NCBI RefSeq assembly: GCF_047302465.1
Contig: NZ_CP178621.1
Coordinates: 2,356,001-2,420,000, forward strand
Direction: 5' to 3'
From: JACMRP01 sp047302465
GTDB lineage: Bacteria > Bdellovibrionota > Bdellovibrionia > Bdellovibrionales > Bdellovibrionaceae
DNA length: 64,000 nucleotides
How positions within the stretch are numbered: the first letter of the stretch is position 1; each line of letters starts with the position of its first letter. Of the stretch, positions 41,371 through 50,989 are shown in pieces. Made by a program: the position numbers and the translations under genes. The notes under the pieces were generated by a model, which was not told the origin of the DNA, made no database searches, and was given only the letters and a program-made list of their open reading frames with translations.

Positions 41371-43608
41371 CTAAACGACACGACGAGAGCTTGTGGATTC
41401 GATTACTTTCTTAATTTTGGCGACAAGCTCTCCGGCTTCGACAGGTTTTGAAATTTGCAAATCAAAACCCTCCGAGAGCATCATATTCTTTTCTTCCTGA
41501 CGAGCATGCGCCGTAAAGGCGATTGCGGGAACTTGCCCTCCTCGCTCTGGTGGAAGACTTCGCACCATCGAAATGAATTCATAGCCATCTTGTTCTGGCA
41601 TAGAGATATCACTTAGAATCAGGTCTGGTTTTTTCTCGCGGAAATATTTGAATCCCTCTTTCACGGTTCCTGCCAATACCGGTTTTGCTCCTGCATTGGT
41701 TAATATTTTACCAATCATATCCCGGGTGTCCGAATCATCTTCGACCGCAAGAATTTGTAGACCTGTCAGAGGTTTTTCCAAAATGTATTCAGGCACGCCG
41801 AAGTAGGATCTTTCTTTACCCGACTTCATGTCTCGGAATGCCATCAACGGGAATCGCAGAATAAACTTAGTTCCAAACCCAGCCCCGTCACTCTCGACTT
41901 CTACCGTACCACCGTGCGCCTCGACCAGATGACGTACAATCGCCAATCCTAAACCGAGGCCTCCGTATCTGCGAGTGGTCGAAGCATCCTCTTGAGTGAA
42001 CCTTTCAAATACGTAAGGCAAGAATTTAGGTTCAATACCTTTTCCGTTATCAATAACTTCAATCACCGCTTTAGAGGGGGCTCCCTTTAAATTAATCTGC
42101 ACATGCCCATGTTTGGGCGTGAACTTCACAGCATTGGTCAAAAGGTTCCATAAAATTTGCTGCAACCGATCGGCGTCACCACGAATAGCGCCGACAGTGG
42201 GATCAATGTCAGTGCTAATCTCGATGTGTTTTGCCGAAGCGGCCATACTAATCGTATCGACAGCAGAATCAATACTGGCTCTAAGATCGACACGATCGAT
42301 GTCCAGTTGCATTTTTCCCGTGATAATTCGCGAGACGTCCAAAAGATCACTAATGATTTGTATTTGTGTTTTTCCGCTGCGACGAATGGTTTGCAAAGCC
42401 TCTACTTTTTCATCTTCCGACATCGGAGTTTCTAAAATCAGCTCTGTATAACCAAGTATGACCCCGAGCGGAGTCCGCAACTCGTGCGAAACTGTCGCTA
42501 GGAACTCATCTTTAAGGCGATTCGCAGCCGTTGCTTGCTCGTAAGCAGTTTCCAGATCTTTTGTACGCTCGGCAATCTTAACCTCGAGCTCTGAATACAA
42601 ACGCGTAAGCTTTTCTTCGGCCTGTTTTCTTTGAATGAAAAGACCTACATAGTTACCAATATCTGCAACCAAAGACGCTAAGCGTGCATCGAAAGTGTTA
42701 ATTTTGGAACTATAAAACGCCATCACTCCCAAGACACTTCCCGAGGTTTTTAAAGGAAAAGCCAACGAGCTTCTAATTCCAGCGCTGTCGGCTTCTTTCT
42801 TGCGTGGAAAATTATCGTCTTGTGAAATATCTTCGATCCATTGTGGTTCGCCACTCTCCCAAACGCGACCTGGGATTCCTACGCCTTTAGGAAATCGACT
42901 CATTTTAGTGATGTTCAAAAAATCCATTCCCTGAATTTCAGGGGCGCCCCACATTCCGGCACATCGAAGTCCTTCGCCATCCCCAGAATCATTTAACCAA
43001 AATTCGCCAACACTCCACGACATCCCTTTACAGATGCGCTCAAGCAACTCAGGAATAACATCTTGTAGGTTTCCATATTTAGTAAGTGCTTCTGTGACTC
43101 GCAACTGAGTGTCTTGCAACTGCGCGTTTAGTTTTTGCTCGCTGATGTCATGCAAAAAAGCGCCAAAGATAACTTCATCCCCTTGTTGAATGGGATAGAT
43201 TGTGAGCTCTACGGGCACTTCATGTCCAAGGCGATGCAAAGCGGTGACCTCCATGCGCCTATTCAAAACAGGACCAGATCCTGTCTCTAAAAACTTTTCT
43301 AAGCCACGACGGTGGGCTTCTCGAAAGTTCTCGGGGATCACGACATCACTAAGAATTGCTCCAAGGACTTCATCGCGTTTCCAACCGAATGTTTTTTCTG
43401 CCTGGCGATTCCAGTCAATGATTCTGCCGCTTGTGTCCATACCAATGAAGGCGTCAAATGCAAACTCAATCAAAGCACGGTCCCGAGGCAAATAAGCATC
43501 GGCAACGGTCTCCGCTCCAGCCGAAACGTTTGGCACCGTTTTTTTTCTTATAAGATCTTTCACTACCTGAAAGATTCTATTCTTGGGATTTTGCGGATGG
43601 GAACTCAT
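41371..43608 (-). CDS. Hybrid sensor histidine kinase (PAS-GAF-HisKA-HATPase-REC)
   Basis: A 745-residue soluble hybrid kinase. PAS occupies about residues 50-160 (AFDAFIGMDTSGRIIDWNRQA), GAF about 170-340 (GRVWESGEPQWIEDI; SLAFPLKTSGSVLGVMAFYSS), and then a coiled linker (EVKIAERTKDLETAYEQA). The H-box is SHELRTPLGVILGY (about 375). The ATPase has NLLTNAVKFTP, DNGKGIE and GGLGLGLAIVR. A C-terminal receiver (about 620-740) carries the acidic EDD, phospho-acceptor Asp in LILSDISMP, and ISKPV. All catalytic motifs look intact. There is no membrane segment and no adjacent output gene. GGGGG lies before the ATG. Confidence 0.95.
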   Translation of the reverse strand: MSSHPQNPKNRIFQVVKDLIRKKTVPNVSAGAETVADAYLPRDRALIEFAFDAFIGMDTSGRIIDWNRQAEKTFGWKRDEVLGAILSDVVIPENFREAHRRGLEKFLETGSGPVLNRRMEVTALHRLGHEVPVELTIYPIQQGDEVIFGAFLHDISEQKLNAQLQDTQLRVTEALTKYGNLQDVIPELLERICKGMSWSVGEFWLNDSGDGEGLRCAGMWGAPEIQGMDFLNITKMSRFPKGVGIPGRVWESGEPQWIEDISQDDNFPRKKEADSAGIRSSLAFPLKTSGSVLGVMAFYSSKINTFDARLASLVADIGNYVGLFIQRKQAEEKLTRLYSELEVKIAERTKDLETAYEQATAANRLKDEFLATVSHELRTPLGVILGYTELILETPMSEDEKVEALQTIRRSGKTQIQIISDLLDVSRIITGKMQLDIDRVDLRASIDSAVDTISMAASAKHIEISTDIDPTVGAIRGDADRLQQILWNLLTNAVKFTPKHGHVQINLKGAPSKAVIEVIDNGKGIEPKFLPYVFERFTQEDASTTRRYGGLGLGLAIVRHLVEAHGGTVEVESDGAGFGTKFILRFPLMAFRDMKSGKERSYFGVPEYILEKPLTGLQILAVEDDSDTRDMIGKILTNAGAKPVLAGTVKEGFKYFREKKPDLILSDISMPEQDGYEFISMVRSLPPERGGQVPAIAFTAHARQEEKNMMLSEGFDLQISKPVEAGELVAKIKKVIESTSSRRVV

Positions 43609-43798
43609 TTAACCCCCAAAAATAACAGATCGAACCTAGTCATAGACTGAATATCTTTAATAGCTCCGCAGCAAGGCAATCAAAAATGAACATGATTCAA
43701 GCTTGTCTCGAAAAAGAAAAAATTCATCTCTCATTTGAGAATTATTTAGGAAGTGTCGTCATCCTAATTTCACATGTATATATTTATCTTCTGGAAAG

Positions 43799-46700
43799 CT
43801 ATTTAATCCCCAATAGAAGATCAAAATCGTCTTTGGACAATGCAGAACCGCCCGCCCCCACTTCGACTTCCTTCTCGGTCGTCGTAAATAATGATTGAAA
43901 TTTGCGATCTTTACGATCCTTTAACAACTCAATCTTTTCCTCTAGAGATTCATGCATAATGTATCTGAAAACTTGCACCGCTTTCGTTTGTCCTAAGCGA
44001 TGCGCACGATCTGTCGCTTGATTCTCAACGGAAGGATTCCACCAAGGTTCCAAGTGAAAGACGTAACTTGCCTTAGTCAAATTCAAACCCACACCGCCCG
44101 TTTTCAGCGTCATCACAAGAACAGCGCCGCCAGGGGTATTATTAAATTCTGCTAAAATTTTCTGTCTTTGCTTGGTTGGAATTCCACCGTGCAATACAAA
44201 GACTGGAATACCAGAATTCTTAAGAAGCTCTGCCGTGTGTTGCAATGTCTGTAAGAACTGAGTAAAGACCAAAGCACTTTCACCCGACTCGACAATCTCT
44301 TGCAAAGAATCCATCAATGCTTCTAACTTTGGTGGTACTTTATCGTAGCGAACATTTGGTAACGCCGCTGGGTCCGAACACGCTTGGCGAAGGCGCAAAA
44401 GCGCCGTTAACATTTGCAACTGCACGCTCGCCTCGCCCTGAACGGCCATGGCCTCTTTCACGCGATGGTTATAAGACATGGCAATATCACGATAGATTTC
44501 TTTTTGGCGGTCTTCAAACGCGATACTGACTTTGGTTTCCTGTTTTTCTGGCAACTGATCCAGAATTTCTTTTTTCGTACGACGAAGAAGCAACGGCTTA
44601 ATTTTAAGTTTTAAATCCTGCATTTCTTCTCGTGTAACCATTTCTGTATTCACGAACTGACGACGGAAGTCCTCGATACGCCCAAGGCTTCCCGGCACAA
44701 GAATATCCACTAAAGAATAGAACTCGCCATAGTGATTCTCCATCGGAGTACCCGTTAGGCAAATTTTAAACTGCGCGGTCAAAGAGCGCGCTGCACTTGT
44801 TCGCTTGGTGGTAATGTTCTTTAAATTCTGAGCTTCATCAAAGATTACGACTTTCCATTTAAACTGATTCAGGAAGTCTTCATGCTCCATCAAAAGCCCG
44901 TACGTCGTAATAACAACGCAATCTTCTTTATGACCAAGCTTTTTACCAATCACATCCCGGTCTTTATTCGAAAACACCGTTAATGGCAGGTCTGGCGTAA
45001 ACTTCTGCACTTCATGCTGCCAGTTAAAGATCAATGACGAAGGAACTACGATTAAGACCTGACCAAGTTCGCCCTTATCGCGAAGATCATCTAAAAAGGC
45101 CAAAGTCTGAAGCGTTTTACCTAAACCCATGTCGTCTGCAAGCAATGCGCCTAAGCGCAACCGATAAAGATCTTGCAGCCACTTCACACCGTTGAATTGG
45201 TATGGCTTCAATTCTGCCTTCATGGATTTTGGCAGGCTCAGGTCACGCTTAGCACTTCCTAAACCGTCATAGAACTCACAAAGCTCATTCCACTCGTGAT
45301 CACCACGAATTTGAACTCCTGACGCTCTAAGCGCCAATAGTTCTAAGGTCTGATGACGTGGCAATTGAAAAACGCGTTCGCCATTTTTCTTTTTCGAGGA
45401 CTCGACTTTTCCCTTTTGCAGCTTTTGCCAGAAAAACTCGAGTCGACGCAAAGATGGCATTTGTTTTTGCGGAACCAGGAACAACTTTCCTTCGTATTCG
45501 ATCACTCCACCGCGGCCCAAACTTAAGAAACGATCTGGATCCACTTCTTCGCCACGTAGGAAGAACTTCGGATTGAGTTCAAACCAATTGTAGGAACGGT
45601 CGTCAGATTCACTCTGTAATAGGAAATCAACATGGAACTCATCTTCCTCAAGTTCTTGCAGAGCCTGATCCTTGAAGTAAACTTTAAATCCCTTTGGAAT
45701 CAAAGGCTGCAAGGCCTCGATCGTAGACTGCACACTGGAAGTACTTTGTGTGTCACCGCTTGGGAAAAAGAAGGTCGAACGCGCAAGGCGCAAATCATCA
45801 TCCGAACTGTCTTTAGAAATTTTAGAAAGAATTGACGTACGAGATCTTTTAAAGACCTCCCCATTAGACACGACCACTAGGCGTTTCAAAAGCTCAAACA
45901 ACAGCTGGAACTCACGCTCAACGACGCCTTCCATAATAACTTCGCCATGTTCAGAATAGAATGATTCCTGAACAGACACCGCTTTCAGGCTGAGATTCAC
46001 AAAATCTTCAAAGCACGCTAACACCGACTTCGAGCAAAGCTCTGTCAATGGCACATCTTTAACAAAGATCCCACCACTCCCAGCAATCAATAAACTCTGT
46101 ACGCGTTCATGAAGCGAGCTAAAGATTTCTTCTTTGCCGACAATCCGGCCATCGCTGAGTTCGCCCTGGAAGTGCCACGAAAGAACCTCGAAATACACGT
46201 ATTGTAATATTCCAAGGTGTTTCAAAATCTTCATATCCCACTCACGCTTACTGCGCGAACGAGTGGCGATTTCTTTGGCTTCTGTATTTAATAAAAACGG
46301 CAGGCCTTGAGAAAGAGTTTGCAAATAAAGTGCTGACTTTGTCGTCCAGCCCTTACGTACCAGATTTTTCTGTCCTTGAACCCGAGCTTCATGCTGAACA
46401 TAGAAGCCACCGTTTTCATCCATACGGATTTCCGTTTGGCTTTGTTGGGCACTCAGGGTTCGAGACTCGCCCGAGATTTTCACAGGAATAGCGCGTCCGC
46501 GGAGGTATTTTAAAACCATTTTTGTTTCAAGCTCACCCAGAACATCGACAACGGGCATCTCTCGGATTTGCAACATCAAATCGTTGGAAAGTCCCGAAAG
46601 GGTTTCTTGCAAAAGACTGAACTCGCGAAGCCATGGGTGTACTACGATAACCCCTTCGGTCGCTTCCACCGCATAGGACTCAAAGAAATACATCGGCGTT

Positions 46701-47788
46701 TTACGGAAGCTCATGAGACGGAATTCAGATTCCAGTTCTTTACGCTCTACAAACTCGACACGCCAGTCGACTTCTTGAGAAGGCTCAAACTCGATCGCTT
46801 GAATCTTCAAAGCCTTTCCAGATTGATTCTTAGTTTGCAAATAAAGCTCGATCTTTTTCTGGCGTTGAAATTTGGCAACATTCGCTAGTAGTGCCTGCAC
46901 GATCTCTTCGAGCTCTTGCAAGGCGTGACTGACAAAGGTGTTCGTGCTTTGCGGAGTCAAAGGCCACTGAGCAAAAACAGATCCTTGGGTCTTTCCTTGC
47001 GGAAGCAGTTCCCCCGGAACTTTTTTATGGAGTGGATGACGAAGAATATCGCGAGAATTGATCTGCATACCATTACTGAAGTTGTATGCAAGCATCCCGG
47101 CAATGCGGTTTTGATTGTTCACTTCGTTAAAGTAATGTTCCGAGTATGCCGAAAGTTTTTTACGGAAAACTTCTGGCAAATTCCAAAGCCTCGGAGAAAG
47201 AAGCTCTTTGTCTTTGGCGAAGTCTTGGTTTTTATATTTGCTAAAGTTATGATTTAACAAAGTCCCAAGAGCGGGGCCCTTCAATAACGGCGGCTCTTCT
47301 AAAAACAAACTCATTGAATCTAGGGTAACTTCATCAAACTCCGCAAACGGACTACGAACATCATCCAAAGCCCCTAAAAACTGCGGGCCTTTCAGCTCTT
47401 CTGAGAACTTTTTAAGTTCTGGATGTTGAATTTCCGAAGTATCAGACTGGGCAGCTTGCCACAAGAGCACATAAGATGCCCACTGATGAGAACAGCTTTG
47501 CGCCTGGCGACCAGCGACGACACAAGCCGAGCAAGAAAATGCCAACGGACCGTGGGGTTTTTCTTCAAGAATCTTCACCACCACGCGCTTTTTAACTTCA
47601 TCGTCGTGCCAGAAAATCTGGGACTGCAAATGTCCTTCCGGCGACGCATGAAGCTCATAGCCTTCAAATCCCCCGCCCTCAATCAGCTTTAAACCCTGTT
47701 CGTAAGGGATGCGCTCGCCGAGCGGAACCCGTTCGCTGGGGTCACGTAACTGAGAAATATTAAACAAAGACATGGGGATCAAAAACAC
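43799..47788 (-). CDS. SNF2-family helicase with N-terminal zinc-finger-like motif
   Basis: A 1329-residue protein. The C-terminal 460 residues are an SNF2/RapA-type ATPase: DDMGLGKTLQTLAFL (about 886), DEAQNLKN (DEAQ instead of DEAH, about 984), LTGTPMEN, and helicase C-terminal motifs VFTQFLQTL, TGGVGLNLTKA and QATDRAHRLGQTK. The N-terminus has Cys86, Cys89, Cys99 and His101, a CxxC-x9-CxH layout like a SWIM zinc finger, often fused to SNF2 proteins. The central 700 residues are unassigned. Such enzymes translocate on double-stranded DNA and remodel bound proteins. The start is GTG at 47788 (AAGGG upstream) or the ATG at 47773. Confidence 0.92.
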   Translation of the reverse strand: MFLIPMSLFNISQLRDPSERVPLGERIPYEQGLKLIEGGGFEGYELHASPEGHLQSQIFWHDDEVKKRVVVKILEEKPHGPLAFSCSACVVAGRQAQSCSHQWASYVLLWQAAQSDTSEIQHPELKKFSEELKGPQFLGALDDVRSPFAEFDEVTLDSMSLFLEEPPLLKGPALGTLLNHNFSKYKNQDFAKDKELLSPRLWNLPEVFRKKLSAYSEHYFNEVNNQNRIAGMLAYNFSNGMQINSRDILRHPLHKKVPGELLPQGKTQGSVFAQWPLTPQSTNTFVSHALQELEEIVQALLANVAKFQRQKKIELYLQTKNQSGKALKIQAIEFEPSQEVDWRVEFVERKELESEFRLMSFRKTPMYFFESYAVEATEGVIVVHPWLREFSLLQETLSGLSNDLMLQIREMPVVDVLGELETKMVLKYLRGRAIPVKISGESRTLSAQQSQTEIRMDENGGFYVQHEARVQGQKNLVRKGWTTKSALYLQTLSQGLPFLLNTEAKEIATRSRSKREWDMKILKHLGILQYVYFEVLSWHFQGELSDGRIVGKEEIFSSLHERVQSLLIAGSGGIFVKDVPLTELCSKSVLACFEDFVNLSLKAVSVQESFYSEHGEVIMEGVVEREFQLLFELLKRLVVVSNGEVFKRSRTSILSKISKDSSDDDLRLARSTFFFPSGDTQSTSSVQSTIEALQPLIPKGFKVYFKDQALQELEEDEFHVDFLLQSESDDRSYNWFELNPKFFLRGEEVDPDRFLSLGRGGVIEYEGKLFLVPQKQMPSLRRLEFFWQKLQKGKVESSKKKNGERVFQLPRHQTLELLALRASGVQIRGDHEWNELCEFYDGLGSAKRDLSLPKSMKAELKPYQFNGVKWLQDLYRLRLGALLADDMGLGKTLQTLAFLDDLRDKGELGQVLIVVPSSLIFNWQHEVQKFTPDLPLTVFSNKDRDVIGKKLGHKEDCVVITTYGLLMEHEDFLNQFKWKVVIFDEAQNLKNITTKRTSAARSLTAQFKICLTGTPMENHYGEFYSLVDILVPGSLGRIEDFRRQFVNTEMVTREEMQDLKLKIKPLLLRRTKKEILDQLPEKQETKVSIAFEDRQKEIYRDIAMSYNHRVKEAMAVQGEASVQLQMLTALLRLRQACSDPAALPNVRYDKVPPKLEALMDSLQEIVESGESALVFTQFLQTLQHTAELLKNSGIPVFVLHGGIPTKQRQKILAEFNNTPGGAVLVMTLKTGGVGLNLTKASYVFHLEPWWNPSVENQATDRAHRLGQTKAVQVFRYIMHESLEEKIELLKDRKDRKFQSLFTTTEKEVEVGAGGSALSKDDFDLLLGIK

Positions 47789-47857
47789 TCAAAGCCCTTC
47801 AGGCCTTGACGTTAAAGGCCATCAAGCAGGATGCCCGAAAGCGGATAGATTGTAAAC

Positions 47858-49252
47858 CTACTTCACGAATTTAATTTGAAACTTTTTGCCTTTAATGCGG
47901 CCCTCGCGGAGCTGATCAAAAGCCTGCTGCGCAACGGTGGCGGAAATCGCTACATATGCGAAATGATCGTGGATTTCGATTTTACCCACATCAGAGGAAC
48001 TCAAACCGCCAGACTCGCCCGTCAGAGCCCCTAAAATATCGCCTGGGCGTAGTTTATCTTTGCGCCCCCCTGAAATAGACAGGGTTTGCATGCGAGACTC
48101 TCGTTGACTTTTACCAAGCCCATGCTGGTTTTTAAACCCTAAAGACGGCTTCACAAACTTGGCCTTCACGAAGCGCTCAAGCTCGACGATACGAAGAGCT
48201 TCGCGAGGACTCGCCAAAGAAACAGCCGTGCCTGTTTTACCAGCACGACCCGTGCGACCGATACGATGAACATACACTTCTGGCTGTTGCGGAAGATCGA
48301 AGTTTACGACAAGTTCTAGATTTTCAATATCAAGTCCGCGTGCTGCGACATCTGTAGCCACTAAAATACGATGACTGCCATTTCTAAAAAGAGCCATCAC
48401 ACGTTCACGCTCGCGTTGTTCAAGATCCCCATGAAGAGCTGCACAGCTCACATTTTGTGCCGCAATCTTCTCAGCAATGGCACTCACAGCTGCCTTGGTA
48501 TTACAGAACACTATTGTGGATTCCGCTGGATGCTGCTGTAATACGCGCATCAAAACATTCAGTTTATCTTCAGGCTCGGTCTCATAGACGAGTTGCTCAA
48601 TCAACGCTTTAGCCTCTTCAGGCTCTTCAATGACAAGCTTTACGGGATTTTTTTGAAAACGACGGCTTAGATCCTGAATGGATTCCGGGAATGTTGCTGA
48701 AAACAAAACCGTCTGTCGAACTGCCGGTACGAATTTCATGATGGCTTTCAATTCTTCCTCGAAGCCCATCTCTAACATTTTATCTGCTTCGTCTAAAACC
48801 AAAGTTTTTAAAGGGCTTAAATCCATGCGCCCACGCTGCAAATGATCTAGGACACGGCCTGTGGTTCCAACGGCAATATGGACACCATTTTCAAGAACGG
48901 CAGCCTGCTCACGTCCTGGTTGCCCACCCACAAGTGGCAACACTTGAAGACCTTCTAAACGACGTCCCAGCTTACGGATCTCGCCTACGACCTGAACAAC
49001 CAATTCACGGGTTGGACATAAAATGACGGCTTGGAGTCCCCGGTCACGGATTTGGATTTTCTCAAGGATCGGCAATGCGAAGGTCGCGGTTTTTCCGCTG
49101 CCTGTTTTAGACTGACCAATCAGATCTTTGCCTGAAAGTAAAACAGGAATGCCTTCGGCCTGAATCGACGTCATGGTTTGAAAACCCAGTTCACCAACAA
49201 CCGTTAGTAAATCCTGAGACAAAGAAAGTGATGCAAAGTCTGTTTGTTTCAA
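47858..49252 (-). CDS. dbpA: ATP-dependent RNA helicase DbpA
   Basis: A 464-residue DEAD-box helicase. I choose the TTG at 49252 (LKQTDFASL) because ACGGAG lies 8 bp upstream and the protein then begins exactly where DbpA does; a longer frame adds 57 unlikely basic residues. Motifs: QSKTGSGKT, PTRELVVQV, DEADKMLE, SAT, ARGLDIE, HRIGRTGRAG. The C-terminal 75 residues match the DbpA RNA-binding domain (LRPGDILGALTGESG; IGKIEIHDHFAYVAI; GRIKGKKFQIK), which anchors the enzyme to 23S rRNA hairpin 92 during large-subunit assembly. Confidence 0.94.
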   Translation of the reverse strand: MKQTDFASLSLSQDLLTVVGELGFQTMTSIQAEGIPVLLSGKDLIGQSKTGSGKTATFALPILEKIQIRDRGLQAVILCPTRELVVQVVGEIRKLGRRLEGLQVLPLVGGQPGREQAAVLENGVHIAVGTTGRVLDHLQRGRMDLSPLKTLVLDEADKMLEMGFEEELKAIMKFVPAVRQTVLFSATFPESIQDLSRRFQKNPVKLVIEEPEEAKALIEQLVYETEPEDKLNVLMRVLQQHPAESTIVFCNTKAAVSAIAEKIAAQNVSCAALHGDLEQRERERVMALFRNGSHRILVATDVAARGLDIENLELVVNFDLPQQPEVYVHRIGRTGRAGKTGTAVSLASPREALRIVELERFVKAKFVKPSLGFKNQHGLGKSQRESRMQTLSISGGRKDKLRPGDILGALTGESGGLSSSDVGKIEIHDHFAYVAISATVAQQAFDQLREGRIKGKKFQIKFVK

Positions 49253-49357
49253 GCCATAACTCCGTAAAAAATGCGAGGTTCTTTTATAGCAAAAACCCCT
49301 CTTACAGGCCAAAGAAATCCGATTGAAGATCCCAGACAAAACGAGTAGCTTCTCGCC

Positions 49358-50026
49358 ATGTCCTCGGTGAATCCTTTTTACACGTTTAACTACTCGCAAC
49401 CGGAAGAATACCGTTTTTCCCACGATTCGGTGTTTTTAGCCCGTCAGGTTTTCGAGGCCATCAATCCCGATGAGATCGCCTCTCTAAAGGGGTTGGATTT
49501 ATGCGCAGGCTGCGGAATCATCGGCTTGGACTTCATCTTTCATTGTCAAAAAGAACTAAGAACCAGCCCGCTATCGTTTGACTTCATCGAAGTCCAAGAC
49601 ATTTACCGAGAACACTTCAACCGCAATTCTCAAAATATTTCTGCAGATAAAACGTCGCTGCAGTTTTTAAATATCAACTACGCTGAACTTTTGAGTGAAC
49701 CTTATCAAGCTCGTTATGATTTGATTGTTTGCAACCCTCCTTACTTCCGTCCGGGCCAGGGCAAAATGTCACCGTCTGAGTTTAAAAATCGTTGTCGCTT
49801 TTTCATCGATTCGGATTTCAAAACACTCTTGACCGCGATTGCACGCGCTCTTTCTCCGAAGGGACAGGCCTACGTCTTGTTAAGAAGTCTTGAAGATCAT
49901 GGTTTTGATGCGCTCCAAGAAGCGCGCGAAATTCTCTCGGGAATCGGACATATTGAGCCATGGGCGGATATTCGCGGCACTCATGCCGTACGCATCACAC
50001 GACACGGAACAATAATTCCTTCATAA
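49358..50026 (+). CDS. tRNA1(Val) N6-adenine methyltransferase-like protein
   Basis: A 222-residue S-adenosylmethionine-dependent methyltransferase of the TrmN6/YfiC type. An SAM-binding loop is visible (LDLCAGCGIIGLD, about residue 47), as is the N6-adenine catalytic motif NPPYF (about residue 126). The N-terminus (YTFNYSQPEEYRFSHDSVFLA) is the usual lead-in of this family. The expected product is m6A37 in tRNA-Val. Divergent from dbpA, so two RNA-related genes share a spacer. The exact substrate is not proven by sequence. Confidence 0.85.
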   Translation: MSSVNPFYTFNYSQPEEYRFSHDSVFLARQVFEAINPDEIASLKGLDLCAGCGIIGLDFIFHCQKELRTSPLSFDFIEVQDIYREHFNRNSQNISADKTSLQFLNINYAELLSEPYQARYDLIVCNPPYFRPGQGKMSPSEFKNRCRFFIDSDFKTLLTAIARALSPKGQAYVLLRSLEDHGFDALQEAREILSGIGHIEPWADIRGTHAVRITRHGTIIPS

Positions 50027-50074
50027 TTTTCAGCTAAGCAGAGACTTCGCAGAAAACTTCTTCTAAACTAGGCT

Positions 50075-50938
50075 ATGGAAAAAATCTTTAAAGACTCTAA
50101 AGGCAATACTCTGAGCTACGGTGTGTGGGGCGACGTCAAACACCCGGCTATTTTGTTCTTTCACGGATTTCCTGGCTCCAATATCCAAGGCAGCGCGCTC
50201 ACTGACGAGCTCAAAAAACATCAACTCTGCTTGATCGCAGCAGATCGCCCAGGTTACGGCGGTAGCTCTCCTTTGAAGGCATTGAGTGTGCATGAGCACA
50301 TGGAAGGCTTGATTGAGCTTTTAGAGCTTCATGGAAAAAAAGAATTTTACGTCGTGGGCGTCTCTGGTGGAGCGCCGATGGCTCACATTATGGCGTCTGA
50401 GTACTTTACCCAAGTTCAGTCTTTAACGATTGTTTGCGGACTTGCGACGCCGAATACCGACACTTGGAAAAGTTTTGGAAAATTCCAACAGCGCGCGCTC
50501 ACCATGCGAAAAATTGTTCCTGAATTTATTCTTCGTCCAATCATTAACAAAGTCCTTCGCAGGCACGGTCCTCACGAGCGTATTAAGCGCTTCTTAAGCA
50601 CTCTCAATCAAACGGATCGCAATATTTTGAAGGACATTGAGAATTACAATTTAATGGTTGCTTCGATGACAGATGCGATTCGCCAAGGGGCACAGGGCAT
50701 TTTGTGGGACTCAGCCCTCTTTAGCCAAGACTGGCTCACCGCCTATTGTGAAATGGATGCATTGGCAAAAATTCCCGTGAGTTACTACCATGGAACACAG
50801 GATTTTATTCTTAATTACAAAATGGCCGAGCAAATGAACAAGATGTTGCCACATTCCACACTTGAGATTTTCGACGGTGAAGGACACTACTCGCTGCCAT
50901 TGACCAAACGTCCGCAGATTATTGAAAAACTTCTCTAG
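50075..50938 (+). CDS. Alpha/beta-hydrolase
   Basis: A 287-residue cytoplasmic alpha/beta-hydrolase. It has the oxyanion motif FFHGFPGSN, DRPGYGGSS, the nucleophile elbow VGVSGGAP with Ser97, an acid in YYHGTQDFIL and the catalytic His in GEGHYSLP. A helical cap lies between residues 130 and 220. Substrate unknown. It starts 48 bp after the methyltransferase gene and might share its transcript. A hairpin leader of the next gene begins 7 bp after its stop. Confidence 0.87.
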   Translation: MEKIFKDSKGNTLSYGVWGDVKHPAILFFHGFPGSNIQGSALTDELKKHQLCLIAADRPGYGGSSPLKALSVHEHMEGLIELLELHGKKEFYVVGVSGGAPMAHIMASEYFTQVQSLTIVCGLATPNTDTWKSFGKFQQRALTMRKIVPEFILRPIINKVLRRHGPHERIKRFLSTLNQTDRNILKDIENYNLMVASMTDAIRQGAQGILWDSALFSQDWLTAYCEMDALAKIPVSYYHGTQDFILNYKMAEQMNKMLPHSTLEIFDGEGHYSLPLTKRPQIIEKLL

Positions 50939-50945
50939 TCAGATC

Positions 50946-50986
50946 CGGCACTATTGATCTCGGGAGTGACCTCCTCTATAGTGCCG
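50946..50986 (+). promoter_or_regulatory. Nested hairpin directly before the SBP gene start codon
   Basis: CGGCACTAT (50946-50954) and ATAGTGCCG (50978-50986) form a perfect 9-bp stem. Inside it, GGAG-TGAC-CTCC (50963-50974) forms a second stem. The structure ends 3 bp before the ATG at 50990 and replaces a normal ribosome site; the only GGAG is buried in the inner stem. No U tail is present, so a translational switch is more likely than a terminator. Regulation is inferred. Confidence 0.5.
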
Positions 50987-50989
50987 CCC

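Noticed and set aside
43686..43898. 70-codon plus frame before and over the SNF2 3' end
   Set aside because: Weak ribosome site, and half of it is antisense to the SNF2 coding region.
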